Of a DNA stretch of 64,000 nt, positions 45,390 through 58,110 are shown in pieces. The notes under the pieces were generated by a model. The model saw only the letters and a program-made list of their open reading frames with translations. It made no database searches and was not told the origin of the DNA. Numbering within the stretch: the stretch's first letter is position 1; each line of letters starts with the position of its first letter. The stretch is from NCBI RefSeq assembly GCF_026240945.1, contig NZ_JAPFPY010000003.1, positions 62,001-126,000 on the forward strand, read 5' to 3'. This DNA is from Mycolicibacterium sp. J2 (lineage in GTDB: Bacteria > Actinomycetota > Actinomycetes > Mycobacteriales > Mycobacteriaceae). Both the position numbers and the translations under genes were made by a program.

Positions 45390-46190
45390 TCAGGCGCCGC
45401 GCAGCCGGCCCAGTTCGCCGTAGGCCTGCGCCCAGCCCTGCAACCGGTCGGTGGCCCCGGTCAGTTCGTTGCGGTGCCGCTGCGCCGTCATCGGCGAATC
45501 CACCGACGACACCAATTGTGCTGCCGCGGTTACCATTTCGTTGTACTGGCGGGCACCCGAGTCCAACTGGACGGCGAACGCGCGGATGGTCGGGGTCAGG
45601 TGCGCGCGGGACTGCGGGGAGGCAGCGGCGGCCCGTTCCATGGCCGTCACCTCGCCCGCCGTCGCGGCCATCGCCGACGCCGTCTGCGCCGCCACCGCGG
45701 AGATCTCGCGTAACTCGTCGGCGGGTAGCAACCCGGACCGCTGCAACACCCCCAGCAGCGACACCAGACCACGTTCGGCGGAGGCGAGCGCCGCCATCGG
45801 CGCACGCGCCGCCGACCCGCGGGGCGGTAACCGCCGGGGCGCGCCGGTCTCGGGCAGCGGTTCGCGACGCAGCCAGCGGTAACGCAGGAACAGCAGGGTC
45901 GCCGGGAACGCGGCCGCCGCCGCGATCGCGCCGGTGACGATGAGCGCCCACACCGGGGTGCTCCACGACGCGAGCAGACCGGTCACCGCAACCCAGAACA
46001 CTGTGGCGCCCGTGAAGAACCAGCCGAGTCGACGCGCCCACCGGCGCTTACGCAGCAGTTTCGCCCGCGGGTCGGCGAGGGTCGCCAGTTTCTGCGACAG
46101 GACATCGGAGAACTCGGCGGCGGTGTCCACACCGCGCTGGACCAGCCCGGAAATCACTTCCCGTCGACCGTGTGCAGAGTTCCCCACCAT
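45390..46190 (-). CDS. pspM: Psp-system membrane protein PspM (Rv2743c equivalent)
   Basis: A 266-residue protein with two transmembrane helices (about 55-77 and 80-104) separated by a very short loop, followed by an Ala-rich, helical C-terminal half. In M. tuberculosis Rv2743c (PspM) binds PspA and belongs to the ClgR-controlled envelope stress system. ATG 46190 lies 8 nt after the pspA stop, in the same operon. The usual following gene pspN is not found here. Confidence 0.83.
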   Translation of the reverse strand: MVGNSAHGRREVISGLVQRGVDTAAEFSDVLSQKLATLADPRAKLLRKRRWARRLGWFFTGATVFWVAVTGLLASWSTPVWALIVTGAIAAAAAFPATLLFLRYRWLRREPLPETGAPRRLPPRGSAARAPMAALASAERGLVSLLGVLQRSGLLPADELREISAVAAQTASAMAATAGEVTAMERAAAASPQSRAHLTPTIRAFAVQLDSGARQYNEMVTAAAQLVSSVDSPMTAQRHRNELTGATDRLQGWAQAYGELGRLRGA

Positions 46191-46198
46191 GACGAAAA

Positions 46199-47011
46199 CT
46201 ACTGGGACAGACGGTCTTCGGGAGCCGCGGCCGGCGGAGTGGCGGCCGGGGCGGCCGGCGCAGCAGCGGCGCCGCCGGCGGGCAGCTGATCACCGCGCAT
46301 CGAGGCCCGGATCTGCTCCAACCGGGAATGGCCGGCCATCTGCACGCTCGCCTGCTGCACTTCCATCATCCGACCCTGGACGGAGTTCTGGGCCAGCTCC
46401 GTGGCACCCATGGCGTTGGCATAGCGACGTTCGATCTTCTCCCGCACCTCGTCGAGGTTCGGGGTGGTGCCGGGCGCGGCGATCTCACTCATCGACCGCA
46501 GGGAGGCGCTGACCTGCTCCTGCATCTTGGCCTGCTCCAGCTGCGAGAGCAGTTTGGTGCGCTCGGCAATCTTCTGCTGCAGCACCATGGCGTTCTGTTC
46601 GACGGCCTTCTTGGCCTGGCCCGCGGCCTGCAGCGACTGATCGTGCAGCGCCTTGAGGTCCTCGACGCTCTGCTCGGCGGTCACCAGCTGCGCGGCGAAC
46701 GCCTCGGCGGCATTGGTGTACTCGGTGGCCTTGGCGGCGTCACCGGCGGCGGTGGCCTGATCGGCCAGTGTCAGCGCCTGCCGCACGTTGGCCTGCAGCT
46801 TCTCGATATCGGCGAGCTGGCGGTTCAGCCGCATCTCCAGCTGCCGCTGGTTGCCGATGACCTGGGCGGCCTGCTGGGTGAGCGCCTGGTGCTGACGCTG
46901 CGCTTCCTCGATGGCCTGCTGGATCTGCACCTTCGGGTCGGCGTATTCGTCGACCTTCGAGTTGAACAGCGCCATGAGGTACTTCCACGCCTTGACGAAC
47001 GGATTGGCCAT
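46199..47011 (-). CDS. pspA: Phage shock protein PspA / IM30 family (Rv2744c, 35-kDa protein)
   Basis: A 270-residue peripheral membrane protein. An N-terminal amphipathic segment ([16 protein letters not shown]) and a long coiled-coil (about 25-220) are typical of PspA/IM30, which assembles on stressed membranes; the C-terminal 40 residues are Ala/Pro-rich. In mycobacteria it works with ClgR and PspM and supports lipid-droplet and envelope integrity. ATG 47011. It is 91 nt downstream of clgR and likely co-transcribed from the SigE-type clgR promoter. Confidence 0.93.
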   Translation of the reverse strand: MANPFVKAWKYLMALFNSKVDEYADPKVQIQQAIEEAQRQHQALTQQAAQVIGNQRQLEMRLNRQLADIEKLQANVRQALTLADQATAAGDAAKATEYTNAAEAFAAQLVTAEQSVEDLKALHDQSLQAAGQAKKAVEQNAMVLQQKIAERTKLLSQLEQAKMQEQVSASLRSMSEIAAPGTTPNLDEVREKIERRYANAMGATELAQNSVQGRMMEVQQASVQMAGHSRLEQIRASMRGDQLPAGGAAAAPAAPAATPPAAAPEDRLSQ

Positions 47012-47029
47012 GGGAACGTTTCCGCCTTC

Positions 47030-47061
47030 GTGTCTGTCGAGTCCGCTGTGTCTGTCGAGTC
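47030..47061. repeat. 18-bp-period direct repeat between clgR and pspA
   Basis: GTGTCTGTCGAGTC occurs at 47030-47043 and again at 47048-47061. It lies in the 91-nt gap just upstream of the pspA ribosome site. Function unknown. Confidence 0.6.
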
Positions 47062-47102
47062 TGCGGGTTTGCTTGGTGCCAACCTATCGGTTCACCCGCA
47101 CG

Positions 47103-47438
47103 TCAGGCCACTGCCATCGACGGAACCTGGGCGGCGACCTGGGGAATAACAACCTTGGTGGTCACATCGATGCGGCCCATCGCGTTGGCCGCACCGGCCT
47201 CCTGACGCGCCATCTGCTCACCCGCGTCGGTCAGTACCCGCGACAGCGGGACGTCCAGGGCGTCGCAGATCGAGGCGAGCAGCTCACTGGACGGCTCCTT
47301 GCGGCCGCGTTCCACCTCGGACAGATAGCCCAGGCTGACCCGGGCGGAATCGGACACGTCACGCAGCGTCCGGCCCTGGGTGGTCCGCGCGTGCCGCAGC
47401 ACGTCGCCGATAACCTCGCGCAGCAATGTGTTGGTCAT
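47103..47438 (-). CDS. clgR: Transcriptional activator ClgR
   Basis: A 111-residue XRE-type helix-turn-helix regulator (M. tuberculosis ClgR is 112). The HTH is [23 protein letters not shown] (about 23-45) and the C-terminus ends with the degradation-prone hydrophobic MAVA. ClgR activates Clp protease genes, acr2 and the psp genes. ATG 47438. A SigE-type promoter directly precedes it, placing the start codon at or next to the transcription start. Confidence 0.94.
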   Translation of the reverse strand: MTNTLLREVIGDVLRHARTTQGRTLRDVSDSARVSLGYLSEVERGRKEPSSELLASICDALDVPLSRVLTDAGEQMARQEAGAANAMGRIDVTTKVVIPQVAAQVPSMAVA

Positions 47439-47444
47439 ACCTGG

Positions 47445-47473
47445 GTCAACGCGACCGGTGCGCCGTCGGTTCC
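47445..47473 (-). promoter_or_regulatory. SigE-type promoter of clgR
   Basis: Minus strand GGAACC (47473-47468) and GTTGAC (47450-47445) with a 17-nt spacer, the same as at sigB here. In M. tuberculosis clgR is transcribed by SigE. Confidence 0.7.
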
Positions 47474-47478
47474 CGAGA

Positions 47479-48072
47479 TCAGGAACGCATCCGGGAATCC
47501 TTGACCGCCGACACCACATAGTCGACGCCGGTCACCACGGTGAGCACCACGGCCAACCACATGATGGCCATCGCGGTGGTCAGCCACACCCCCGACAGCG
47601 GCAGGATCAGCAGGCCGATGGCGATCGCCTGCACCAGGGTCTTGAGCTTGCCGCCCCGACTGGCCGGGATGACCCCGTGCCGCAGCACCGCCAGCCGCAG
47701 CACCGTGACGCCGATCTCACGAACCAGGATGACGACGGTGATCCACCAGGGCAGGTCACCGAGCACCGACAGCCCGATCAACGCCGCGCCGATCAGCAGT
47801 TTGTCGGCGATCGGATCGGCCAGCTTGCCGAATTCGGTGACCATGCCGTAGCTGCGGGCCAGGGCGCCGTCGAAGTGGTCGGTGATGACGGCCACCGCAA
47901 AGATCACGAATGCGACTGTGCGCCAAACCGTTTCATGTCCATCACCGATGAACAGCGCGTAGACGAACACCGGCACCAGCACCAGGCGCATGCCGGTCAG
48001 CAGGTTGGCGACGTTGGCGACGGACGCGCGGGGCACCGTGGGATCTGTATCTGGTTGGCCCGGCACGGGCAT
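47479..48072 (-). CDS. pgsA3: CDP-alcohol phosphatidyltransferase (PgsA3 type, Rv2746c equivalent)
   Basis: A 197-residue membrane enzyme of the CDP-alcohol phosphotransferase family. The catalytic motif runs [12 protein letters not shown]...ADPIADK (about 65-92), with all Asp and Gly residues of the D-x2-DG-x2-AR-x8-G-x3-D-x3-D pattern. About five to six helices follow. The predicted product is phosphatidylglycerol-phosphate for cardiolipin and PG synthesis. ATG 48072 is 37 nt from the divergent argA start. Confidence 0.9.
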   Translation of the reverse strand: MPVPGQPDTDPTVPRASVANVANLLTGMRLVLVPVFVYALFIGDGHETVWRTVAFVIFAVAVITDHFDGALARSYGMVTEFGKLADPIADKLLIGAALIGLSVLGDLPWWITVVILVREIGVTVLRLAVLRHGVIPASRGGKLKTLVQAIAIGLLILPLSGVWLTTAMAIMWLAVVLTVVTGVDYVVSAVKDSRMRS

Positions 48073-48096
48073 CAGGATATCGGTTGCGGATGCCGA

Positions 48097-48102
48097 TACT
48101 CT
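48097..48102 (+). promoter_or_regulatory. -10 element for leaderless argA
   Basis: TACTCT ends 7 nt before the GTG at 48110, without a ribosome site. Confidence 0.5.
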
Positions 48103-48109
48103 CGCTGCT

Positions 48110-48631
48110 GTGAATGAGGCGCCTGCTCAGCCGGTCGATCCCCTGATTGTGCGCAGGGCCCGCACCTCGGATGTGCCCGCCATCAAGGCGCTCGTGGACA
48201 TCTACGCGGGCAAGATCCTGCTGGAGAAGAACCTGGTCAACCTGTACGAGGCGGTCCAGGAGTTCTGGGTGGGCGAGCTCGACGGCGAGATCGTGGGCTG
48301 CGGCGCCCTACACGTGCTGTGGGCCGATCTCGGCGAGGTGCGCACGGTGGCCGTGCATCCCAAGGTGCGCGGCAAGGGCGTCGGGCACCGGGTGGTGGCC
48401 CAACTGCTGGATGTCGCGCGCGAGCTGCACCTGCAGCGCATCTTCGTGCTGACGTTCGAGACCGACTTCTTCGGCCGGCACGGGTTCGCCGAGATCGAAG
48501 GCACCCCGGTGACCGCCGAGGTGTACGAGGAAATGTGCCGCTCGTACGACACCGGCGTCGCGGAGTTCCTCGACCTGTCCTACGTGAAGCCCAACATCCT
48601 CGGGAACACCAGAATGCTGCTCACCCTGTAG
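48110..48631 (+). CDS. argA: Amino-acid N-acetyltransferase ArgA (Rv2747 type)
   Basis: A 173-residue GNAT protein equivalent to mycobacterial ArgA, which acetylates glutamate (and glutamine) to begin arginine synthesis. Visible are IVRRARTSDVPAIKALVDIY (about 12-31), the acetyl-CoA loop VRGKGVGHRVV (about 86-96) and the C-terminal LDLSYVKPNILGNTRML. It lacks the kinase-like domain of E. coli ArgA. The GTG start appears leaderless. It converges on ftsK, with 6 nt between stops. Confidence 0.9.
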   Translation: MNEAPAQPVDPLIVRRARTSDVPAIKALVDIYAGKILLEKNLVNLYEAVQEFWVGELDGEIVGCGALHVLWADLGEVRTVAVHPKVRGKGVGHRVVAQLLDVARELHLQRIFVLTFETDFFGRHGFAEIEGTPVTAEVYEEMCRSYDTGVAEFLDLSYVKPNILGNTRMLLTL

Positions 48632-48637
48632 AAATCG

Positions 48638-51220
48638 CTAGAACTCGTCGTCGGCGTCGGCACCGCTCGCGTCGGCTCCCCCGCGGATCAGCGCCAGCGT
48701 GCCGGCCAGCTCATCGGGCTTGACCAGCACCTCGCGCGCCTTGGAGCCCTCGGACGGCCCGACGATGTTGCGGGTCTCCATCAGATCCATCAACCGGCCG
48801 GCCTTGGCGAAGCCGACCCGAAGTTTGCGCTGCAGCATCGAGGTGGAGCCGAACTGCGAGGACACCACCAGCTCGACGGCCTGCAGGAAGACATCCATAT
48901 CGTCGCCGATATCGGGGTCGACGTCGCCGCGCTCGCCACCGGCCGGTTTGGCCTTGGTGACGCCCTCGACGAACTCGGGCTCGGCCTGGGACTTGGTGGC
49001 CTCGACGACGGCGTGGATCTCCTCGTCGGTGATGAACGCACCCTGCATGCGGGTGGGTTTGTTCGCCCCCATCGGCAGGAACAGGCCGTCACCCATGCCG
49101 ATCAGCTTCTCGGCGCCCGGCTGGTCGAGGATGACGCGCGAGTCGGTCAGCGACGAGGTGGCGAACGCCAGCCGCGACGGCACGTTGGTCTTGATCAGGC
49201 CGGTGACGACGTCGACAGAGGGCCGCTGGGTGGCCAGCACGAGGTGGATACCGGCGGCGCGGGCCTTCTGGGTGATGCGCACGATGGCCTCTTCGACATC
49301 GCGCGGGGCGGTCATCATCAGATCGGCGAGCTCGTCCACGATCGCCAGGATGTAGGGGTAGGGCTTGTAGACCCGTTCGCTGCCCAGGGGCGCGCTGATC
49401 TCGCCGGACCGCACCTTCTCGTTGAAGACGTCGATATGCCGCACGCGCGAGGCTTGCATGTCCTGGTAGCGCTGTTCCATCTCCTCGACCAGCCAGGCCA
49501 GCGCGGCCGCGGCCTTCTTGGGTTCGGTGATGATCGGCGTGATCAGATGCGGGATGCCCTCGTACGGGGTGAGCTCCACCATCTTCGGGTCGATCAGGAT
49601 CATCCTGACCTCCTCCGGGGTGGCCCGCGCGAGCAGCGACACCAGCATGGAGTTGACGAAGCTGGACTTACCCGAGCCGGTCGAGCCGGCGACCAGCAGG
49701 TGCGGCATCTTGGCGAGGTTGCACGAGATGAAGTCGCCTTCGATGTCCTTGCCGAGGCCGATCACCAGCGGGTGGTGGTCGCGGCGAGTGCTGGGCGCGG
49801 TCAGGACGTCGGCCAGGCGCACCATTTCGCGGTCGGTGTTGGGCACCTCGATGCCCACGGCCGACTTACCCGGGATGGGGGCCAGCATGCGGACGCTCTC
49901 GGTGGCCACCGCATAGGCGATGTTGCGGTGCAGCGCGGTGATCTTCTCGACCTTCACCCCCGGGCCGAGTTCGACCTCGTACCGGGTGACGGTCGGGCCG
50001 CGGGTGCAGCCGGTGACGGCGGCGTCGACCTTGAACTGCTGCAGCACCGAGGTGATCGCGTCGGTCATGTGTTGGTTGGCCACCGTGAGCTTCTTCGGGG
50101 GCTCACCGGCGACCAACAGGTCCATCGAGGGCAGCACATACGGGCCCTCGACGACGCGGTCGAGAACGAGTGTGTCGTCGGGCTTCTTCTTCGGCGTTTC
50201 CGGCTTCTTGCGGGCCGGTTTCGGCGCCTCGATGGCGCGCGGCTCGGGTAGCGTCCCTTCCTCTGCGTCGACCGGGTCGATCGGCTCGGGCAGCGGGTAG
50301 TTGTCCATCGGTGTGCCGGCGGGGCGGGACAGCTCGGCGGTGGGCCAGGTTTGCACGTCCCCGTCGCCGTAGCCGGCGGGATCGTCGTAGTAACCGTCGG
50401 AGAAGTCGTCGGCCGGCGCGACCGCGTCATCGTCGTCGTAGTACTCGTCGTCTTCGTCGTAGCCGTCGTCGTAAGCCCTGGTCTGGAACATGTCGCGCAA
50501 GGTGTCGGGCAGTTCGCGGATGGTCGTACCGGTCACCAGCAACAGCCCGAACAGCACGCCGATCACCAGCAGCGGGGTGGCGATCCACACGGTGAGGCCG
50601 TCGGACAGCGGTCCGCCGATGGCGAAGCCGACGAACCCGGCGGCCCGGCGGCGCGCTTCGGGATCTTGCGGGGCGCCCGACCAGATATGCCAGAGGCCCA
50701 GCACGGGCAGCGCGATCATCGCCGATCCGAGGATCAGCCGGGGCCGCACGTCCGGGTCGGGTTCGGTGCGCATCAGCACCACGGCGACGACACCGAGGAT
50801 CAGCGGTACCAACACCACCGCTGCGCCGATCATCGTGCGGACGGCGATATCCACCCAGCCCCCGACGGGGCGGGCCGCGTCGAACCAGGAGCTGGCCGCC
50901 ACGATCACGGCGGCACCGAGTAGTGCCAGGGCGACGCCGTCGCGGCGGTGTCCTGGCTCCAGTTCGCGAGCGCGCCCGACCGAGCGGGCGGTGGAACCGG
51001 CCCCCTTGGCCAGCATCATCCACCCGGCGCGGGTGCCACGGCCCACGGCCGCTCCGGCGCCGGCCAGGGGCGACGATGTCCGCCGCGGGGCGGGCTTGGC
51101 CGGCTTTTTGCGCGCAGCGGCGGGCCGCGCAGGCTTGGCTCGGCCGCGGGTGGAGCTCGCCGAACCAGCCTTTGACCTGGTCGAACGGGTCGTGGACCTG
51201 GCTGCGGTCTTGTTGGCCAT
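48638..51220 (-). CDS. ftsK: DNA translocase FtsK
   Basis: An 860-residue division protein that pumps DNA at the septum and helps resolve chromosome dimers. The N-terminal 80 residues are Ala/Arg/Lys-rich. Four helices lie at about 105-225, then an acidic linker (about 225-340) rich in Asp/Tyr. The motor holds Walker [11 protein letters not shown] (about 510-519). The C-terminal gamma domain winged helix (about 775-840) includes [22 protein letters not shown] 51220 appears leaderless (TAGGCT, 7-nt gap). Confidence 0.95.
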   Translation of the reverse strand: MANKTAARSTTRSTRSKAGSASSTRGRAKPARPAAARKKPAKPAPRRTSSPLAGAGAAVGRGTRAGWMMLAKGAGSTARSVGRARELEPGHRRDGVALALLGAAVIVAASSWFDAARPVGGWVDIAVRTMIGAAVVLVPLILGVVAVVLMRTEPDPDVRPRLILGSAMIALPVLGLWHIWSGAPQDPEARRRAAGFVGFAIGGPLSDGLTVWIATPLLVIGVLFGLLLVTGTTIRELPDTLRDMFQTRAYDDGYDEDDEYYDDDDAVAPADDFSDGYYDDPAGYGDGDVQTWPTAELSRPAGTPMDNYPLPEPIDPVDAEEGTLPEPRAIEAPKPARKKPETPKKKPDDTLVLDRVVEGPYVLPSMDLLVAGEPPKKLTVANQHMTDAITSVLQQFKVDAAVTGCTRGPTVTRYEVELGPGVKVEKITALHRNIAYAVATESVRMLAPIPGKSAVGIEVPNTDREMVRLADVLTAPSTRRDHHPLVIGLGKDIEGDFISCNLAKMPHLLVAGSTGSGKSSFVNSMLVSLLARATPEEVRMILIDPKMVELTPYEGIPHLITPIITEPKKAAAALAWLVEEMEQRYQDMQASRVRHIDVFNEKVRSGEISAPLGSERVYKPYPYILAIVDELADLMMTAPRDVEEAIVRITQKARAAGIHLVLATQRPSVDVVTGLIKTNVPSRLAFATSSLTDSRVILDQPGAEKLIGMGDGLFLPMGANKPTRMQGAFITDEEIHAVVEATKSQAEPEFVEGVTKAKPAGGERGDVDPDIGDDMDVFLQAVELVVSSQFGSTSMLQRKLRVGFAKAGRLMDLMETRNIVGPSEGSKAREVLVKPDELAGTLALIRGGADASGADADDEF

Positions 51221-51227
51221 GGGTCCA

Positions 51228-51233
51228 AGCCTA
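51228..51233 (-). promoter_or_regulatory. -10 element for leaderless ftsK
   Basis: Minus strand TAGGCT ends 7 nt before ATG 51220. No ribosome site precedes this ATG. Confidence 0.55.
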
Positions 51234-51368
51234 GTCGCAAAAGCCCCATCCTTACCATCAGCCACACAGGTCACAGATAGGTTGCAATCGACGGGCCGTG
51301 ACCTGCGCCACCAAGGCTCGGTAGGCTAGACACCTGTCCGGTCATCCTTACCGAGGAGTCACTCACCC

Positions 51369-51680
51369 ATGCCCGTTGTCGTCGTCGCCACGCTGACCGC
51401 CAAGCCCGAGTCCGTCGACCTGGTTCGCGACGCCTGTACGACCGCCATCGAGGCCGTGCATTCCGAGCCCGGATGCGAGCTGTATTCGCTGCACGAGGCC
51501 GATGGCACCTTCGTCTTCGTCGAGCAGTGGGCCGACCAGGAAGCGCTCACGACGCACGGCACCGCACCCGCGATCGGAACGCTGTTCGCGACCATCGGCG
51601 AGCACCTCGACGGTGCGCCGGATATCAAGATGCTGGCCCCGGTGGTCGCGGGCGACCCGGCCAAGGGCAAGCTGCGGTAG
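51369..51680 (+). CDS. Antibiotic biosynthesis monooxygenase (ABM) domain protein (Rv2749 equivalent)
   Basis: A 103-residue dimeric ferredoxin-like-fold protein: PVVVVATLTAKPES at the start, SEPGCELYSLHEADGTFVFVEQWAD (about 32-56) and a C-terminal LDGAPDIKML. Proteins of this family include quinone oxygenases and heme-degrading enzymes, so the reaction cannot be predicted. ATG 51369 has GAGGAG at 51353-51358. Only 6 nt separate it from the SDR gene, so both are probably expressed together. Confidence 0.85.
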   Translation: MPVVVVATLTAKPESVDLVRDACTTAIEAVHSEPGCELYSLHEADGTFVFVEQWADQEALTTHGTAPAIGTLFATIGEHLDGAPDIKMLAPVVAGDPAKGKLR

Positions 51681-51686
51681 CAGCGC

Positions 51687-52505
51687 ATGGGATCCCTGAC
51701 CGGCAAGGTCGCCTTCATCACCGGTGCCGCGCGCGGCCAGGGCCGCGCGCACGCGGTGAAGCTGGCGACCGAGGGTGCCGACATCATCGCCGTCGACCTG
51801 TGCGACCAGATCGCATCGGTGCCGTACCCGCTGGCCACTCCCGAGGATTTGGCGGCCACGGTGAAGCTGGTCGAGGAGACCGGACAGCGCATCGTCGCCG
51901 TACCGGCCGACGTCCGGGACCGGGAATCGCTGAAGACGGCGCTGCGCGCGGGTACCGAGGTCCTCGGCGACCGGCTCGACATCGTCGTCGCCAACGCGGG
52001 CATCGCGCCGATGGCCGACGAGCATGCGTGGCAGGACGTGCTCGACGTGAACCTCACCGGCGTGTACCACACCGTCGACGTCGCGATGAAGCCGATGATC
52101 AAGTTCGGCAACGGCGGGGCGATGGTGCTGACCAGCTCGGTGGCCGGGCTGGTGGGTCTGGGCTCGCCGATCGGTGGGTCGGTGGGCTACGCCGCCGCCA
52201 AGCACGGCATCGTGGGTCTGATGCGGGTGTACGCCAACTTCTTGGCGCAGTTCAACATCCGGGTGAACTCGGTGCACCCCGCGGGGGTGAACACGCCGAT
52301 GATCGACAACGAATTCACCCGGTCCTGGCTGGAGGGTATGGCGCAACAAGAGTTCCGCGGCCCTGATATGACCAATGCGTTGCCGGTGCAGACCCTGGAA
52401 CCCGAAGACATCGCCGATGCGGTGTACTGGTTGGTGTCCGATGCGGCGCGGTATGTCACCGGGGTGGCGTTGCCGGTGGATGCGGGGTTCGTGAACAAAC
52501 GCTAG
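51687..52505 (+). CDS. Mycofactocin-coupled type SDR oxidoreductase (Rv2750 equivalent)
   Basis: A 272-residue short-chain dehydrogenase. [12 protein letters not shown] (about 13-24) and a long insertion after the second strand ([19 protein letters not shown], about 38-56) are hallmarks of the mycofactocin-dependent SDR subfamily, in which NAD is kept bound and mycofactocin takes the electrons. The catalytic Tyr-x3-Lys is YAAAK (about 168-172). Substrate unknown, probably an alcohol. It is second in an operon with the ABM protein; the methyltransferase starts 14 nt later. Confidence 0.88.
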   Translation: MGSLTGKVAFITGAARGQGRAHAVKLATEGADIIAVDLCDQIASVPYPLATPEDLAATVKLVEETGQRIVAVPADVRDRESLKTALRAGTEVLGDRLDIVVANAGIAPMADEHAWQDVLDVNLTGVYHTVDVAMKPMIKFGNGGAMVLTSSVAGLVGLGSPIGGSVGYAAAKHGIVGLMRVYANFLAQFNIRVNSVHPAGVNTPMIDNEFTRSWLEGMAQQEFRGPDMTNALPVQTLEPEDIADAVYWLVSDAARYVTGVALPVDAGFVNKR

Positions 52506-52519
52506 GGGTGGGGGGACCG

Positions 52520-53401
52520 ATGGGGGCAGCGAATCCGGAGGCACAGACGGCTTTCGGACCGATGGTGCTGTCGGCCCTCGAGCATCACGAACCGCCCCAG
52601 CGCCGCCTGGTCGACGACGACCTGGCCGCCTCTTTCCTGCCGGGCCGGTTGCGCGCGCTCGTACGTCTCGCCGGTATCGGGCCACTGCGACGCGCGCTGC
52701 TGGCCGCCTCGGACCGCTCGGCGCCGGGCATGTGGACGGGCATCGTGTGCCGGAAACGCTATATCGACGAACGGGTTTCCGATCCGGTCACCGAGTTCGA
52801 TGCCATCGTCATCCTCGGGGCCGGGTTGGACACCCGCCCCTACCGGATCGCCCGCTACAGCGATCTGCCGGTCTATGAGGTGGACCAACAGATCAACATC
52901 GACCGCAAAACCGGGACGGTAGAGCGCGTCCTGGGTGCGGTGCCGGCGTCGGTGCGGCTGGTGAGCGTGGACTTCGAGCGCGACGATGTGATGACCACCT
53001 TGGCCAACAATGGTTTCCGTGACACCGGCCGCACCTTATTCATCTGGGAGGGCGTCACCCAGTACCTCACGCCCACGGCATTGCACGCCACCTTCCAACA
53101 GCTGCGCGCTGCCGCGCCCGGCAGCCGGCTGATCTTCACTTACGTGCGCCAGGATTTCATCGACGGCACCAACCTGTATGACTCACGATCGCTGTACCGG
53201 AGGTTCCGCCAGCGCAGGCAGGTGTGGAAGTCGGGTTTCGTCCCCGAACGCGTCGAGGAGATGCTGATCGGGTACGGATGGCGACTGCTGGAGCAAGCGG
53301 GCCCGAGTTATTACCGCGACACCTACATCCGGCCCACCGGGCGCGACCTGGCCGCCTCCCCCATCGAGTGGTCCGCGGTGGCCGAGCGTGTGTGTGACTA
53401 G
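52520..53401 (+). CDS. Class I SAM-dependent methyltransferase, PPM/leucine carboxyl methyltransferase type (Rv2751 equivalent)
   Basis: A 293-residue member of the mycobacterial SAM-dependent methyltransferase family related to leucine carboxyl methyltransferases. The SAM-binding loop is VILGAGLDTRPYR (about 95-107), followed by VYEVDQQ (acidic residue at the end of the second strand) and LFIWEGVTQYL (about 173-183). Substrate unknown. ATG 52520 with GGGGTGGGGGGA upstream is preferred to the GTG at 52508. The stop overlaps the rnj stop region by 4 nt. Confidence 0.85.
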   Translation: MGAANPEAQTAFGPMVLSALEHHEPPQRRLVDDDLAASFLPGRLRALVRLAGIGPLRRALLAASDRSAPGMWTGIVCRKRYIDERVSDPVTEFDAIVILGAGLDTRPYRIARYSDLPVYEVDQQINIDRKTGTVERVLGAVPASVRLVSVDFERDDVMTTLANNGFRDTGRTLFIWEGVTQYLTPTALHATFQQLRAAAPGSRLIFTYVRQDFIDGTNLYDSRSLYRRFRQRRQVWKSGFVPERVEEMLIGYGWRLLEQAGPSYYRDTYIRPTGRDLAASPIEWSAVAERVCD

Positions 53402-55073
53402 ATCTCGATGACCGTCGGCACGATCATCGGCTGCCGCCGGTAGGTCTCGCCCACCCACTTGCCCACGGTACGCCGCACCGCCTGAGCAATTCGGGCGGTA
53501 TCGGTGACCTGTTCTGCGGCAAGGCGTTCCAACTCGGACTCCACCTTGAGGGCGACCGGTTCCAGCGCCTTGGGATCTTCGGAGAAGCCTCGCGAGTGCA
53601 GATGCGCGGGTCCGGCCGGCTTGCCGGTGCCGCGTCGCACCACGACGGTGACGGCGACGAAACCCGAAGACAGCGTGAGCCTTTCCCCGAGCGTCGATTC
53701 GCCGACATCACCGGTGATCAACCCGTCGACGAACATCTTGCCGACCGGCACCGCACCCGCGATGGATGCGACACCGTTGACCAGGTCGACGCTCACCCCG
53801 TTCTCGGCGAGCATGATGTTCTCCGGCGGCACCCCGGTACGCACGGCCAGGGCGGCGTTGGCGCGCAGGTGCCGCCAGGTGCCGTGTACCGGCATGACAT
53901 TGCGCGGCCGCACCCCGTTGTACAGGAACAGCAGCTCACCGGCGTAGGCATGACCCGAAACATGGACGCGCGCTTGGGCATTGGTGACGACGCGGGCGCC
54001 GATCTTGGAGAGTTCGTCGATGACACCGAACACCGCCTCCTCATTGCCGGGGATCAGCGAGGAGGACAGGATGATGAGGTCCCCGTCGGTCAACGTGATG
54101 CTGCGATGCTCGCCGCGCGACATCCGCGACAGCGCCGCCATCGGCTCGCCCTGTGTGCCCGTGGTGATCAGCACCACCCGGTCGGCGGGCATCATCTCCG
54201 CCGCGGCGATGTCGAGCACGTCGTCGTCGTTGACCCGCAGAAAGCCGAGTTCCCTGGCGATGCCCATGTTGCGGACCATGGACCGGCCGACGAAGGACAC
54301 CTTGCGCCCCAACGCCACCGCGGCGTCGATGATCTGCTGCACCCGGTCGACGTTGGAGGCGAAGCACGCCACGATCACCCGGCCTTCGGCGCCCCGGATC
54401 AGCCGGTGCAGGGTCGGACCGACCTCACTCTCGGACGGACTCACCCCGGGGTGCTCGGAATTGGTCGAGTCGCAGAGGAACAGGTCCACACCGGCGTCGC
54501 CGAGGCGCGACATGCCGGGCAGATCGGTGGGCCGGCCGTCCGGTGGGAGTTGGTCCAGCTTGATATCGCCGGTGTGCAACACGGTGCCCGCACCGGTGTG
54601 CACGGCGATCGCCAGGGCATCCGGGATCGAGTGGTTCACCGCGAAGTACTGGCATTCGAACACCCCGTGGGTGCTGCGCTGCCCCTCGGCGACGTGCACG
54701 AACTTCGGCTTGATGCGGTGCTCGCGACACTTCTCGGCCACCAGCGCCAACGTGAACCGCGATCCCACCACCGGGATATCGGCGCGCAGCTTGAGCAGGT
54801 GCGGGATGGCGCCGATGTGATCCTCGTGCGCGTGGGTGAGCACCAGGGCCTCGATATCGTCGAGGCGGTGTTCGATATGCCGCAGGTCCGGCAGGATCAG
54901 GTCGACGCCCGGCTCGTCGTGACCGGGGAACAGCACGCCGCAATCGATGATCAGCAGTCGGCCCAGGTGCTCGAAAACGGTCATGTTGCGACCGATTTCG
55001 CTGATCCCGCCGAGCGCGGTAACTCGCAGCCCGCCAGGGGCCAGCGGGCCCGGCGCAGCGAGGTGAGCCGTCA

Positions 55074-55074
<1 letters not shown>
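53398..55074 (-). CDS. rnj: Ribonuclease J
   Basis: Metallo-beta-lactamase/beta-CASP nuclease (558 residues, Rv2752c equivalent) with 5'-3' exonuclease and endonuclease activity in RNA processing and decay. The zinc motif THAHEDHIG is at about 79-87; further ligands lie in VNHSIPDA (about 147), HTGDIKLD and, in the C-terminal part, SGHAYAGE. ATG 55074 overlaps the dapA stop by 1 nt (TGATG); a GTG one codon upstream is possible. It is co-transcribed with dapA. Confidence 0.95.
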
Positions 55075-56634
<1,560 letters not shown>

Positions 56635-58110
56635 GCGGACCGGGCCGGCCAGAAGGGCGGGTCGCTGCCGCTGTCGGCGAGTTCCGCCGTGTTGCGGGCG
56701 CGTTCGGCTTTGATCCGGTGCGCGCACTCTTGCGCTCGGGTGCGTGAGCGCCTCGGCATCATCCGGGCCCGATCGGCGTTGTCAGCGAGCCGGGTGACCG
56801 GCCGCGCCGGCGGGTCCTCGGTACGCATCACCGCGCAGCCCAGGATCGACGCGCCGACGCTCTTGGTGTAGCTGTGCCCGGTCGGCGCGGTCCAGGTGAC
56901 CCTCCCATCCGACGCCAGCTGCGGGGTCCACCCGCAGAACGTCTTGAGCAGATGATGTTCACGGCACAACGGCTGCAAATTGCCCGGATGCGTCGCCCCC
57001 GCCGGCCACGCAACCACATGGTCCACATCGCATGTGTCGGCGGCCCGGCCACAGCCGGGGAACGTGCACCTCAGATGCCGCGCCCGCACCGCCGCGGTCA
57101 ACTTCTCCGAGGGATCATGGCGCGGCTCTGCACCCAGATCGGCGATCTCGGCCACCGGTTTCACCCGCGCCCCGGAACTCACCAAATCAGCCACCATCCC
57201 CGCCGGGACCACCGTGCCGTCGAACAGCACCCCCGGGCCCGCAGGTGGGCGCACTTCGGCCGGGGTCGCCGCAGCCGTGTCGACCTCCCCCACCTGCTCC
57301 GCAGCAGGGACGTGGTCGGTCACCACATGAATCGTCACCGCCGCCGCCCGCGGATCCTTCCCACTGCCGGGACAATCCGGATCCCCACACATGCACGCCA
57401 ACCGCTCCAACTGCGGACCCACCACGCCCAACGTGGCCAACGCATCGGCGCGACGCTGACGCACCGTCCGCGGATCACGGGCACACACCGACGCCGCCAA
57501 ACCATCCAGACGCCGCTGCAACGCCTGCTTATCGGTCACCCGCAACCGACCCCAAAACGACGCCACCCCATTCGCGTCGTCCTTGTCGTCGAACTCCACA
57601 TACGTGTCCTTCGCCGCAACCGCCGATCGCAGCACCGCCGCGGGATCGAACTTCTCCACCCACACGTCGACGGCGGTGATCAACCCCGTCTCCGACCGCG
57701 CCCCGTACCCCGCGGCCTCCCCCGCGATCGCGGCATCGATCAACGCCAACGCATCCGCGTCCTGCACCAACCGGGTCCGCCAGGTGATTGCATCAACCAC
57801 CACCGCCGACACCGCCCCCGCCGCGAACACGGCTGCGGTGCGCGGCAACCGGTCACGCAACGCCACCGCGATCCCCATCTGCTTGGACGCCGCATACGGA
57901 TTCAGATTGCACGCCGCACCAATCTGGGCCTTGGCCCACGCCCACCCGTCGATCACCTGATGCGCGAACTCGTCATCCTCGTCATCACACTGCCGCGCGG
58001 TCACCTCACCGACCAACACCAACCGCCACGCCGCCGCCTTGGCCTCCGCCCGCGTCGCCGCCGTCAACGCAGAGATCAATGCCTCATCGCTAAGCCGCGC
58101 CGGATTCTCG

